Program-made: the position numbers and the translations under genes
The notes under the pieces: model-generated
Told to the model about the DNA's origin: nothing
What the model saw: only the letters and a program-made list of their open reading frames with translations
The model's database searches: none
Shown here: in pieces, positions 47,376-55,863 of the stretch
How the letters are laid out: each line of letters starts with the position of its first letter
Position numbering within the stretch: the stretch's first letter is position 1
DNA from: Sporosarcina obsidiansis
Lineage (GTDB): Bacteria > Bacillota > Bacilli > Bacillales_A > Planococcaceae
DNA length: 56,428 nucleotides
Direction: 5' to 3'
Assembly (NCBI RefSeq): GCF_009651005.1
Contig: NZ_WHVW01000018.1
Coordinates: forward strand, 12,674-69,101

Positions 47376-48431
47376 TTAAATACTATCGATCATTCGATAA
47401 ACTGGTAATAGGATAGCCAAATAAGACAGCAAAATGCAGATTGCTAGCACACCAAATAAAGCAGGCTGTAGGATGGCAATCCACTTATTCACTTTTTCTT
47501 CCAACTGTTCGCTCGTATGCTCACTGTATATCAATAATTCTTTGGGTAAATATCCACTATCAGAACCATGCTTTGCAAAGTCTGCTAAGCGTTCAGATAA
47601 CCCATCAGTTAATCGAATCGCTTCATGCAAAGGTTCTCCATAGATCACATGAACCCTAAGGTGACTTGTGATCTCAGATAAAATAGGATCTTCTTTCTGT
47701 TCGACTAATACATTCAGCGCACTCTGCAGAGACAAACCTGATTGTAATAAACTTCCTAGTTCACTAGCAAAGTCTCTTGTTTTCATAGCACTATAAAAAG
47801 AACCAATTCCGGGAATCTTCAATAGCTTCATTAATATTTGTGCAGCTGTCAGTTTCTTCATCCAAATTCGTAGTATTACAACTGTAGTCCCCATAACCAA
47901 GACGCCTACTAACAAGAGATCCGGTATGGAGGAGACCAAACGTGGTAAAAATTGAACCAAACCTGTTTCTTGACTGGAACGCATGATAGAAAGAGCCTCA
48001 AAATTTGGCAAGAAAAATTGGCGGAACGCTAGTAATAGTAGCAGTAAAAAAGTAAACAAAACGGCAGGATACGCCAAGAGTTTCCGAATTTGCTTTTGTT
48101 TTTCAGCTGTTCGATTGACACGCTCAGCTACTTCATTCAGCGCGCGGATCAAATTACCATCGACTTCTGCAATGACAATCGGCAACATAAGACTCTTGCT
48201 GAAACCCAAATTTTTTAATATGTGCGTAACTCCGTAGCCCATCTTCAATTCTAATTCTACTTGTGTGAGCTTCTCTTCGTATTCTTTTGTGTGATAGGGC
48301 AAGATGAGAATCAATCCTTCATGAAATGTGTAGCCTTCTTGAAGCAAAACCGAAAGTCTTTGCAAAAAATCAGCAGGCTTGACTAAGCTCTTCTTTTTAG
48401 AATAATGACTCGTTAATTTATTCCACAACAT
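47376..48431 (-). CDS. comGB: Competence type II secretion-like membrane protein ComGB
   Basis: This 351-residue protein is of the GspF/PilC type, with repeated cytoplasmic helical domains and three membrane segments (about 115-135, 168-190 and 320-345). It anchors pseudopilus assembly. It overlaps comGA by 14 bp and precedes comGC. Confidence 0.92.
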   Translation of the reverse strand: MLWNKLTSHYSKKKSLVKPADFLQRLSVLLQEGYTFHEGLILILPYHTKEYEEKLTQVELELKMGYGVTHILKNLGFSKSLMLPIVIAEVDGNLIRALNEVAERVNRTAEKQKQIRKLLAYPAVLFTFLLLLLLAFRQFFLPNFEALSIMRSSQETGLVQFLPRLVSSIPDLLLVGVLVMGTTVVILRIWMKKLTAAQILMKLLKIPGIGSFYSAMKTRDFASELGSLLQSGLSLQSALNVLVEQKEDPILSEITSHLRVHVIYGEPLHEAIRLTDGLSERLADFAKHGSDSGYLPKELLIYSEHTSEQLEEKVNKWIAILQPALFGVLAICILLSYLAILLPVYRMIDSI

Positions 48432-49425
48432 TCAGTGCCTGACTTTCCAAGAAAGCTAACTGTGTATCAATTTTCCGCTCATTCGGTACAGAAAAACGTT
48501 CTCCTTTTGAAATAGCTTCTGTAGCCTGCTCGATATAGGGATCTTGCAAAATCTCAAAAATCGCCGCCGTTTCGCCCGAATGCCGAGTAATCAAACGTTG
48601 TGCTGAAATCGCAATAATTGTTTGTCTAAGCTCTTCCAAGTGAACTCCTAAGTCCATTAAGCGGTATAAGCACCCCACTGGATCTTTCGCATGAATTGTA
48701 CTCAACACCAGATGTCCTGTCAAAGCAGCTTCCACCGCAATTTTCGCAGTTTCAGCGTCTCGTATTTCACCGATCATGATGACATCAGGCGAGTGACGTA
48801 AAATAGCTTTCAATCCAGCTGAGTATGTAATGCCAGATCGTTCATTCACTTGAATTTGTAACAGGTGGCTATGGTTATTTTCTACAGGATCTTCCAATGA
48901 AATTACATGGCGTTCCAATTCCTTCACACAATGAGCTGTTAATGAATATAATGTTGTGGTTTTTCCTGAGCCAGTAGGGCCAGTTACAAGAAATAATCCT
49001 TGTTTATAAGCCGCGGCTTGAGACAACTGGCTGCTCCATTCAGGATTACTACATAGCTTTTGAAGAGGTACAATTTTATCGTGTTTTTGAACGCGGATGG
49101 CGACACTTTCCCGCGATTGAATGGATGGAATGGTAGATACGCGAAAAGAGAAGTTGTGTTCAGAAAATGACCGATGAAAGGAACCGCTTTGGGGTCTGCG
49201 ATGCTCACTTATATCCAATGAAGACAAAAACTTATAAAAAGAAATCAAACGGCTACCTAATGTATGAGGAAAATGGCCAATTTTCGAGAATAATGCATGT
49301 TTACGAATGGTTACATCATAGCCTTCTGATGTAGGTACGAAATGAATATCTGTCGCTTCGGAATGAATAGCTTTTTCCAGAAGCTGAAAACACGTCTTTT
49401 CAATTGGGTTCGATACAGTTTCCAT
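48418..49425 (-). CDS. comGA: Competence traffic ATPase ComGA
   Basis: This GspE/PilB-type ATPase powers the transformation pseudopilus. The Walker A GPTGSGKTTTLYSL lies near residue 150; RHSPDVIMIGEIRDAETA contains Walker B and the Asp box, and HLVLSTIHAKD the His box. It has 335 residues. The ATG follows AGGGGAG. It is the first gene of the comG operon, with a ComK-type site about 130 bp upstream. The usual C-terminal zinc-finger Cys residues are not present. Confidence 0.95.
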   Translation of the reverse strand: METVSNPIEKTCFQLLEKAIHSEATDIHFVPTSEGYDVTIRKHALFSKIGHFPHTLGSRLISFYKFLSSLDISEHRRPQSGSFHRSFSEHNFSFRVSTIPSIQSRESVAIRVQKHDKIVPLQKLCSNPEWSSQLSQAAAYKQGLFLVTGPTGSGKTTTLYSLTAHCVKELERHVISLEDPVENNHSHLLQIQVNERSGITYSAGLKAILRHSPDVIMIGEIRDAETAKIAVEAALTGHLVLSTIHAKDPVGCLYRLMDLGVHLEELRQTIIAISAQRLITRHSGETAAIFEILQDPYIEQATEAISKGERFSVPNERKIDTQLAFLESQALNVVE

Positions 49426-49476
49426 AATACTCCCCTTTCTCGGTTTGATGAAAGACCACTTCTCATCTTACGCAGA

Positions 49477-49482
49477 AGTATA
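49477..49482 (-). promoter_or_regulatory. Candidate -10 of the comG promoter
   Basis: TATACT on the minus strand lies about 50 bp upstream of comGA. At 17 bp upstream of it there is only a poor -35 (TTTTCA), as expected for an activator-dependent promoter. Confidence 0.4.
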
Positions 49483-49552
49483 CAATGAAATTGAATTGTT
49501 GAAAAGTTGTCCAAAATCCAGATTGTTTCATTTTCACTATGATAAATGACTC

Positions 49553-49596
49553 AAAATAGTTTTTTAACGCCAGATAATATAGCAAAAATGAATTTT
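49553..49596 (-). promoter_or_regulatory. ComK binding site (two AT-boxes, 18-bp spacing)
   Basis: Two perfect AAAA-N5-TTTT boxes (49553-49565 and 49584-49596) are separated by 18 bp, one of the three spacings known for ComK sites in B. subtilis. It lies in the 390-bp gap 49426-49815, which holds no gene. It sits on the comGA side of that gap. Confidence 0.8.
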
Positions 49597-49744
49597 CATA
49601 TTATTTTTACTAGCTATTTGCTATACTAAGGATAGCTTGCATTTCGATACGCAATCAGCGATTTGGTTCGCAGGAAAGAGCAAGTTACATAATAAGTCAC
49701 CAAGTAAGTACACTTTTTTGTCACAATGTAAAATTGATTGGAGT

Positions 49745-49773
49745 TTACTTTTAGGCTGACGTTCTATTATAAT
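49745..49773 (+). promoter_or_regulatory. Sigma-A promoter of the DUF2626 gene
   Basis: TTACTT (49745-49750) and a perfect TATAAT (49768-49773) are spaced 17 bp, about 40 bp before the start codon. Confidence 0.7.
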
Positions 49774-49815
49774 GGATAAGAGCTTATTGTATTGTTGTGA
49801 AGGAGGGACACGTAG

Positions 49816-50058
49816 ATGGATAATATGTTCAAACTTTGCGGATTCTGGACAGGTATTTTTGCGGTCATGTTCTATGTTGGGCACATGATTCCTGCTTCTT
49901 TACTGCTAGTCGCAAGCACGATCTTCTTCGTACTACTTGGATACTTGAAACTTTCAGAGCGTATGTACATGTACTTATTTGGAGCATACTTAATGATCTT
50001 CATGGTTGGTTTCAGTTACTATTCCATTTTCATTCATGTACCAGGTGCTGGACACTAA
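49816..50058 (+). CDS. yqgY: DUF2626 (YqgY-like) small membrane protein
   Basis: This 80-residue protein has three hydrophobic helices (about 8-24, 27-43 and 51-73) and ends in GAGH. It resembles the DUF2626/YqgY family in size, sequence and location next to comGA and yqgX. The ATG is eight bases after GGAGGG. Function is unknown. Confidence 0.8.
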   Translation: MDNMFKLCGFWTGIFAVMFYVGHMIPASLLLVASTIFFVLLGYLKLSERMYMYLFGAYLMIFMVGFSYYSIFIHVPGAGH

Positions 50059-50069
50059 TCCGTACATAC

Positions 50070-50111
50070 AAAAAACAGCCTCCTCACAGAGAGCTGTTTT
50101 TTGTTTTTTTT
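50070..50111. terminator. Bidirectional terminator between yqgY and yqgX
   Basis: Ten-base arms AAAAAACAGC/GCTGTTTTTT (50070-50079 and 50093-50102) are followed by T-rich sequence on the + strand. The A run serves the convergent minus-strand gene. Confidence 0.85.
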
Positions 50112-50118
50112 ATTGTCA

Positions 50119-50754
50119 TTAAAATCCATGTAAAAATGGATTCTGATCTTTTTCAATACCCGGGGTAGTTGCAGGTCCATGACCGGGATAAATCATCATT
50201 TCATCATCAAGTGATAATAATTCGTTATGAATGGAAGACAGCAACGTCTCCGTATGACCTCCAGGTAGATCGGTACGTCCAACACTTCCTCTAAAGAGCG
50301 TGTCTCCTACTATCGCAAATCCGTCATTTTTAAAGATATACGAAACGCTTCCTGGCGAATGTCCTGGAGTATGACGGACTCCCATTACAAAAGGTCCCAC
50401 TTGTAGACTTTTTTCTTCATCTACTAACACATCGGCCGGGTTGCAAACTATATCCGGAAACATTGGATATTTCCCTGAACCATTCAGTTGCGCGTTGCCG
50501 AGCCAATCTTTTTCGGCTATGTGCAAATACACTGGAATGTCAAATGCCTTTCGAATCGTCTCGATTGCCCCGATATGATCAAAATGTGCATGTGTCAGCA
50601 AGATCGCCCACGGTTTTAACGATAGCTTCTGAATTTCTGCTAATAATGCCTCTCCTTGATCACCTGGATCAAAAACTAAACAATTTTTCTCTTCATCCTC
50701 AATTACATAACAATTCGTCTGAATCGGTCCTAATGGATGTATATGTATTTTCAA
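50119..50754 (-). CDS. yqgX: Metallo-beta-lactamase-fold hydrolase (YqgX-like)
   Basis: This glyoxalase-II-like hydrolase has 211 residues. The dinuclear zinc motif LLTHAHFDHIG (HxHxDH) is near residue 55, with further ligands in HTPGHSPGSVSY, VGDTLF and YPGHG. The substrate is not certain; the B. subtilis homologue has been linked to methylglyoxal metabolism and bacillithiol thioesters, which is possible here. It starts at TTG behind GAGGTGAG. Confidence 0.88.
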   Translation of the reverse strand: MKIHIHPLGPIQTNCYVIEDEEKNCLVFDPGDQGEALLAEIQKLSLKPWAILLTHAHFDHIGAIETIRKAFDIPVYLHIAEKDWLGNAQLNGSGKYPMFPDIVCNPADVLVDEEKSLQVGPFVMGVRHTPGHSPGSVSYIFKNDGFAIVGDTLFRGSVGRTDLPGGHTETLLSSIHNELLSLDDEMMIYPGHGPATTPGIEKDQNPFLHGF

Positions 50755-50912
50755 TTATCTCACCTCTTTTTCTAATTTTACGTAAACACTCCGCATATTT
50801 CAAACAATCGTCATTATTTAATCTCGACAAAAGGTCTGATTAACAGTACAATAGAGAAGGAATATCGCTATACGGCATTCATTTTTTCAATGTTGAAAGG
50901 AGTGTCTACTCA

Positions 50913-51095
50913 ATGAATTTATTGGTCATCATTTTTGGATTGATTGCAATTTTAGCAGTCTTTGGAACGGTCCAAGCTTTTAAAGAGCGGAATCTATTAA
51001 GTATAATTTTCAATGTGGTAACTGTTGTAGTTATCGGAGGCTTTACGATCGCTACTGTTATATATGCAGGATACCCACCACAGCTTCACAAATAA
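50913..51095 (+). CDS. yqgW: DUF2759 (YqgW-like) small membrane protein
   Basis: This 60-residue protein has two membrane helices (about 2-20 and 31-50) and matches DUF2759/YqgW in length and locus. The ATG is ten bases after AAAGGAG. Function is unknown. It is divergent from yqgX. Confidence 0.78.
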   Translation: MNLLVIIFGLIAILAVFGTVQAFKERNLLSIIFNVVTVVVIGGFTIATVIYAGYPPQLHK

Positions 51096-51107
51096 GTAGT
51101 TCCAAAA

Positions 51108-51150
51108 AATAAGGACATCCCTTGAACCGCAAGAGGATGTCCTTATTTTT
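51108..51150. terminator. Bidirectional terminator between yqgW and the lipoprotein gene
   Basis: Thirteen-base perfect arms (51108-51120 and 51135-51147) carry an A run on the left and T run on the right, fitting the convergent gene pair. Confidence 0.85.
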
Positions 51151-51183
51151 ATGTTTTCTAATCAATTGTGCTACTACAGCCCA

Positions 51184-52242
51184 TTAGTTTGCAGCACCCT
51201 TATCAACCTCATCGACTTGTAACCAATTTGTCGTCTCGCCAGTTTGCAGATCAATCAGTGTATCTAAGCTGTATCCTACAAGACATACTTCTCCACTTGG
51301 GGAACAACTTAACAACCCACCTTCAATCTCTAGTTTGAATTGCTTTTCAAGTTTGTCACCAATAATATGAAGAACAGTTGTATAATCATAATTATTTTCG
51401 GTATATTCCGTAGTTGACATAATAATATTATTATCATTCAATATTTTTACATCTTCTACTGTTTCTAAAGTATTTTCGGCATTCCATGAATGCTTTATTT
51501 CTCCACCTTCTGTTAGGAGACTATATTGTGTGTCCTCTTCAGCAACTTCCACGACCAGTTGGTCAAAGAAAGCATAGAAGCTATTTACATTTTTCATAAC
51601 TACGCTTTCCTCGCCTGAAGAAAGTGATCTCTTCATTAATGTAGAGTCTTCTAGATAACCTATTTTATCCTTTCCTACCCAACGAGGAAACGGATCTACT
51701 AATTCCACAGTCTCTACAGATTGGTCAATCGTATCATACAGGAGTACTTGATAGCTCCAATCTTCTTGAAAGGCAGAAATCAATAGTTTGGTAGCATCGA
51801 CGTCATTCCATTTCATTTCAAGTTCTGACGACTCGACTGTTAACTCAGTCAGCACTTCTCCATCTTTTTCTATAATTATCACATTCGCTTCAGTTGGAAC
51901 GCTAGCTGTTTTTACAAGTAATTGCTTCTCTACTGAATGAATAAGCACTTCAGAAATTGTGTCAGTATCTGTAAAAATCGTATGTATATCTCCAGTTGCT
52001 AGGTTAAATTTTCGGACACGGTCTACTGTGTCATGATGATCTACAAATACAATATTTTCCTTGTCTAACCAGCCGGCCACAAACCGAAAATCCTCCTCCG
52101 ACGTGATAAGTGTTTGAACAGACAATCCTTTCTCATCCATAAGAGGTTCGTTTTTTTCTTCTACTTGTTCCACATCTTTTTGATCACAGCTCACCAATAA
52201 AAAGGTGATCAATATACTTACCATCACGATTGTCTGCTTCAA
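51184..52242 (-). CDS. yqgU: YqgU-like lipoprotein with predicted beta-propeller
   Basis: The signal peptide ends in the lipobox LLVSC (Cys19), so it should be a lipid-anchored surface protein. The acidic 300-residue remainder shows repeated strand-rich units (RFVAGWLDKENIVFVD, FPRWVGKDKIGYLED and similar) consistent with a beta-propeller. It matches YqgU by position beside the LtaS-type gene and by architecture. It starts at TTG, seven bases after AAAGGTGA. Ligand and function are unknown. Confidence 0.75.
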   Translation of the reverse strand: MKQTIVMVSILITFLLVSCDQKDVEQVEEKNEPLMDEKGLSVQTLITSEEDFRFVAGWLDKENIVFVDHHDTVDRVRKFNLATGDIHTIFTDTDTISEVLIHSVEKQLLVKTASVPTEANVIIIEKDGEVLTELTVESSELEMKWNDVDATKLLISAFQEDWSYQVLLYDTIDQSVETVELVDPFPRWVGKDKIGYLEDSTLMKRSLSSGEESVVMKNVNSFYAFFDQLVVEVAEEDTQYSLLTEGGEIKHSWNAENTLETVEDVKILNDNNIIMSTTEYTENNYDYTTVLHIIGDKLEKQFKLEIEGGLLSCSPSGEVCLVGYSLDTLIDLQTGETTNWLQVDEVDKGAAN

Positions 52243-52294
52243 AACGGTTCACCTTTTCCGAATTTTATAAACATTTAGACCGTATAACTATAAA

Positions 52295-52326
52295 GAAAAA
52301 CTGCGCGGCATAGGCAACCGCGCAGC
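52295..52326 (-). terminator. Terminator after the LtaS-type gene
   Basis: A GC-rich stem CTGCGCGG/CCGCGCAG (52301-52308 and 52318-52325) is followed by five U on the minus strand. Confidence 0.85.
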
Positions 52327-52335
52327 TCCATCAAC

Positions 52336-54228
52336 TTATTTATCCTCTTTTATCTCAAGTCTGCTCTCATTTCCATCTTTAAAACGAAGCAGGTCACCAT
52401 TGATAATCGTATCCGAATAATTTAATTCAGTGTTAGCTCGCTCTATATACGGAGCACACTGCGCTTCATCTGTTGGCTCTCCTGTTTTCTTATCATAGCA
52501 AACTTCCTGTGTATATACGTTTTTGTCTGTCACCAGTCGACCATCGCGGAAAATAACAAATGGCTCATGATCTGGTGAGAACAAGTCTGCCCCAAATTGC
52601 ATATCTGCTTTCGTATCAATACCTAATAAGTGTAGAATTGTTGGACGCACGTCAAGCTGTCCTCCCAATTCGTCCATTTGCTTCCCTTTGCCGTAGCCAG
52701 GGATATGAATGAACAATGGAACTTTTTGCAATTCTGCATTATCGAACGGTGTAATTTCTTTGTCCATGTACATACCCATTGCTTTGTTATGGTTTTCAGA
52801 AATTCCATAGTGGTCACCATACATTACGATAATTGAGTTATCGTACAGTCCACTTTCCTTCAATTTTGTGAAAAATTCTTTTACTGCTTCATCCATATAC
52901 CGAGCAGTTTGGAAGTATTTATTCAGCGTATTGGAATTTGACGTATATTCAGGAATCAACTTATCTTCTTCATCCAAGTCAAATGGGTGATGATTCGTCA
53001 AGGTAATCATACGTGTAGCAAATGGCTTTTGCATATCCTTCATAAGTTCAACTGATTGATCAAAGAACGGAATATCTTTCATACCCCAGTTGACAGCTTG
53101 ACCTTCCTCAATTGAATAACTCTGAACATCGTAAAACTTTTGGATATCCATGGCTTTATACATAATATCACGATTCCAGAAGCTTTTACTATTCGCATGC
53201 ATAACACTTGTGAAATAACCATTCTCATTCAAACGTTCAGATAATGAATTATACGTGTTACCGCTATGCGTAAAGAATACTGCGCTTCCGTTACGGCCAT
53301 ATAATGAATTCTCTACAATGAACTCAGAGTCTGATGTTTTCCCTAAGCCTGTCTGATGATAGAAATTATCAAAGTAAAATGTATCTTTATCTTTTGTCAA
53401 TTCATTTAAAAATGGTGTAATCACGTGACCGTCCATTTCATTATTAATGACGAAGTTCTGCAAAGACTCTAGTGAAACGATAATGACGTTTCGACCTTTT
53501 GCTACACCAAACATTTCAGGATTAGGCTGCGCATGATTGGCTTTCACATAGTTTTCTATTTCCGTAAGTTCTGTTCCATCTGCAAACGTACGTTGCGCGT
53601 GAGATTTGGACTGAACAAATAAATCGTACAGATGGTAATTATACGTACCGATGTTTTTCACTAGTAGCTCACGATCGAAACTACGTGTCAATAGTTGTGG
53701 ACGTTGCGCCTCAGCCATTGCTAGATTGAACATTAACAACGTTGCTGCAGCTGCAAAATACACTTTTCGGCCCATCTTCTTTTGTGTAACTTGTACTGAT
53801 TCCTGTTGAATAAAACGAATGGCTAACAAGACGATCACAACATCCGTAAAAAAGAACACGTCTAGAAAATGCATATTCTCTGTGATAGATGAAGTCAAAT
53901 CTGCAAAGTTACTCGTTTGGAACAACAATGGAAGTGTAATAAAATCCGTGAAAAAACGATAAAAAACGGCATTACTGAACATTACAATCGAAGTCAGTAA
54001 GCTAACCGTCACAATATAACGGTTTCTTGTTTTAGTCTTTTTAATAAACAAAGCAATCCCATATACAAACAGCAAGAATGTCAGTGGATTAATGAACAAA
54101 ATAAATTGCTGCATAGCATTATCAATCTTCATATTGAAACTAGTGAAATACCCGATATAGGTAGTCAGCCAAGTTGCGATAATTGCGATAATGAGTACGG
54201 AATGCTTGGGCCATTCAAACTTTCTCAT
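52336..54228 (-). CDS. LtaS-family glycerolphosphate transferase (YqgS-like)
   Basis: This polytopic sulfatase-fold enzyme is of the lipoteichoic acid synthase family. About five membrane helices lie in residues 8-190, then an extracellular domain begins with NVIIVSLESLQNF. The nucleophile Thr, near residue 297, lies in GLGKTSDSEF, followed by YGDHYGISENHNKAMG with metal ligands. It would polymerise or prime glycerol phosphate from phosphatidylglycerol outside the membrane. It has 630 residues from the ATG at 54228; another ATG is six codons upstream. Which LTA paralogue (LtaS or YqgS) it is cannot be told from sequence alone. Confidence 0.88.
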   Translation of the reverse strand: MRKFEWPKHSVLIIAIIATWLTTYIGYFTSFNMKIDNAMQQFILFINPLTFLLFVYGIALFIKKTKTRNRYIVTVSLLTSIVMFSNAVFYRFFTDFITLPLLFQTSNFADLTSSITENMHFLDVFFFTDVVIVLLAIRFIQQESVQVTQKKMGRKVYFAAAATLLMFNLAMAEAQRPQLLTRSFDRELLVKNIGTYNYHLYDLFVQSKSHAQRTFADGTELTEIENYVKANHAQPNPEMFGVAKGRNVIIVSLESLQNFVINNEMDGHVITPFLNELTKDKDTFYFDNFYHQTGLGKTSDSEFIVENSLYGRNGSAVFFTHSGNTYNSLSERLNENGYFTSVMHANSKSFWNRDIMYKAMDIQKFYDVQSYSIEEGQAVNWGMKDIPFFDQSVELMKDMQKPFATRMITLTNHHPFDLDEEDKLIPEYTSNSNTLNKYFQTARYMDEAVKEFFTKLKESGLYDNSIIVMYGDHYGISENHNKAMGMYMDKEITPFDNAELQKVPLFIHIPGYGKGKQMDELGGQLDVRPTILHLLGIDTKADMQFGADLFSPDHEPFVIFRDGRLVTDKNVYTQEVCYDKKTGEPTDEAQCAPYIERANTELNYSDTIINGDLLRFKDGNESRLEIKEDK

Positions 54229-54356
54229 TCCATCTCTTCCTTTCATTTCTATTAAATTAAGTAGTGGAGTGTTTTAGGTTCGCCTTACAATTAGACGGTT
54301 GAATGAAAGAAAAGTTTCATAAACACCAAAAAATGAGTAAATTATCCTAATAATTG

Positions 54357-54554
54357 TTAAGGAGTTTGATCCACGGACATTTCTTTTCGTAGGACCAAAA
54401 CGGACTGTAAGTAGGTTTGCTGATCGATAAACTGATGATCGAACAGCTCTTTCACTTCTTGTTCCATGGCAATGATATCTTGATTTCTATTACCCGTATA
54501 GATGATCACTCCAAACCTTTTTAACAATTGGTAGACATCGTAAAACTCATTCAT
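54357..54554 (-). CDS. yqgQ: YqgQ-like DUF910 protein
   Basis: This 65-residue helical protein matches the DUF910/YqgQ family (VYQLLKRFGVIIYTGNR). It overlaps the 5-formyl-THF cyclo-ligase gene by 8 bp. In B. subtilis it precedes glcK, which is absent here. Function is unknown; the small helical fold has been proposed to bind nucleic acid. Confidence 0.85.
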   Translation of the reverse strand: MNEFYDVYQLLKRFGVIIYTGNRNQDIIAMEQEVKELFDHQFIDQQTYLQSVLVLRKEMSVDQTP

Positions 54555-55131
54555 TCAACTCACGTGCTTTCTGACAATCTATGATACGTTCTTCAGTATA
54601 TAAATATGATACAGGTATATCATGAGACTCTCTTTCCATAGCAGTTTGGATTTGCTGTTCAAATGCCAATGAAATTGTCTGATGTGGATAATTGGATAAA
54701 TAACGGTCATAGTAACCACCGCCAAAACCAATGCGATAGCCTTCTTCGGAATAGACCACACCCGGCACAATTTGCAAGTCAATATCTTCAGCTGCCACGG
54801 ATGTCGTGAGATCGATTCGAGGCTCTCGTAAATCCAGATATACTGTTTCTGTTTGATCAAACGATTCAATCAGGCGGAAATCCATTTGCCTAGAAGAAGG
54901 GATGCATCTTGGAATTGCAATTCGTTTCCCGGTTTGCCAAGCGATTTCGATCAAACGATGCGTTGCCACTTCCGGAAACCTTGACAGCGTGATCCCGATC
55001 GTATCTGCATGCTTAAATTCATCCGAAGCAAGAACTTGTTTCTGTATAAGAGCCGATTTTTGTTCGTGATCAGATGGACTTAATTGATGTAATTGCTCTA
55101 AAACCTGTTTTCTTAGAATTTGCTTATCCAC
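54547..55131 (-). CDS. yqgN: 5-formyltetrahydrofolate cyclo-ligase
   Basis: This ATP-dependent enzyme recycles 5-formyl-THF to 5,10-methenyl-THF. It has 194 residues with the C-terminal signature GVVYSEEGYRIGFGGGYYDR and N-terminal basic LRKQVLEQL. The GTG is six bases after GGGAGGT. It belongs to the same one-carbon network as FolD and the glycine cleavage genes in this window. Confidence 0.93.
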   Translation of the reverse strand: MDKQILRKQVLEQLHQLSPSDHEQKSALIQKQVLASDEFKHADTIGITLSRFPEVATHRLIEIAWQTGKRIAIPRCIPSSRQMDFRLIESFDQTETVYLDLREPRIDLTTSVAAEDIDLQIVPGVVYSEEGYRIGFGGGYYDRYLSNYPHQTISLAFEQQIQTAMERESHDIPVSYLYTEERIIDCQKARELNE

Positions 55132-55148
55132 TGCTCTACCTCCCGTAA

Positions 55149-55181
55149 GAAAAAACCAAAACCGAAGCAGGTTTTGGTTTT
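55149..55181 (-). terminator. Terminator after rpmG
   Basis: Twelve-base perfect arms (55152-55163 and 55170-55181) are followed by a U-rich tail on the minus strand, six bases past the rpmG stop. Confidence 0.8.
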
Positions 55182-55186
55182 ACTAA

Positions 55187-55336
55187 TTATTTCGTTTCAC
55201 GGTGCAAAGTTTGTTTTTGTTCACGTGAGCAATATTTTTTCATTTCAAGACGTTCTGGATTGTTACGCTTGTTTTTCTTTGAAATATAATTGCGCTCTCC
55301 ACATTCCGTGCAAGCGAGTGTAATATTTACGCGCAT
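55187..55336 (-). CDS. rpmG: Ribosomal protein bL33 with three of the four zinc cysteines
   Basis: This 49-residue protein runs [17 protein letters not shown] at the start to TLHRETK at the end, a clear bL33. Cys9, Cys12 and Cys36 are present, but the fourth zinc ligand (position 39) is Glu in KKYCSREQK. It therefore lies between the zinc-binding C+ form and the cysteine-free C- form. The ATG follows GGGAGGG. It is monocistronic, between its own promoter and a terminator. Confidence 0.95.
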   Translation of the reverse strand: MRVNITLACTECGERNYISKKNKRNNPERLEMKKYCSREQKQTLHRETK

Positions 55337-55400
55337 TACTGTCCCTCCCACTCATTAGCGATATAAAGTAAAATATGAGCATGATTTATACGACTAATAA

Positions 55401-55428
55401 ATTATAGCATATAATTGCTCATTGTACA
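55401..55428 (-). promoter_or_regulatory. Sigma-A promoter of rpmG
   Basis: TGTACA and a perfect TATAAT on the minus strand are spaced 16 bp, about 65 bp upstream of the rpmG ATG. Confidence 0.45.
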
Positions 55429-55506
55429 GCAGAAAGATTGAAATATCATTCGAGAGATGCCTATGGTATTATAGTAGGAAACTCTAGTTATTTTGGAGGT
55501 ACAAAA

Positions 55507-55863
55507 ATGGACATCTCTTTAATTTTACTAATTATTGGTGTGCTGGCTGTCCTAGCGTCTTTTTTTGTAGGGAATCACTCTCGAACATTTGAAGATGAAT
55601 TAGAAAAAGTATCCGTCAGCCTCCATCAGGAAACAAGCAATTTAAAAAAAAGAGTTCGTGTGCTGGAAGAAGAACTGATGGTCACCCCACCCATTCAAGA
55701 AAGTTTTGCTACTGCTCCTAAAAAAACCGTACACGCCATCATCGTCAATCAAATCACTTCGTTGCATAGTCAAGGGTACACGATCCATGAAATTGCACAA
55801 AGAGCTTCTATGTCTGAAGATGAAGTGGCCGCTGTTCTCCGTTCTAAAGGAGTTCGCACATGA
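55507..55863 (+). CDS. Membrane-anchored coiled-coil protein with C-terminal HTH-like segment (SwrB/DUF6115-like)
   Basis: One N-terminal membrane helix (about 3-22) precedes a charged coiled coil (about 28-60) and a C-terminal segment, QGYTIHEIAQRASMSEDEVA, that looks like a helix-turn-helix. This layout resembles SwrB/YlxL-type DUF6115 proteins, though similarity is modest. It has 118 residues from the ATG at 55507, seven bases after GGAGG; an earlier in-frame ATG at 55438 has no ribosome-binding site. It overlaps the next gene by 4 bp. Confidence 0.65.
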   Translation: MDISLILLIIGVLAVLASFFVGNHSRTFEDELEKVSVSLHQETSNLKKRVRVLEEELMVTPPIQESFATAPKKTVHAIIVNQITSLHSQGYTIHEIAQRASMSEDEVAAVLRSKGVRT

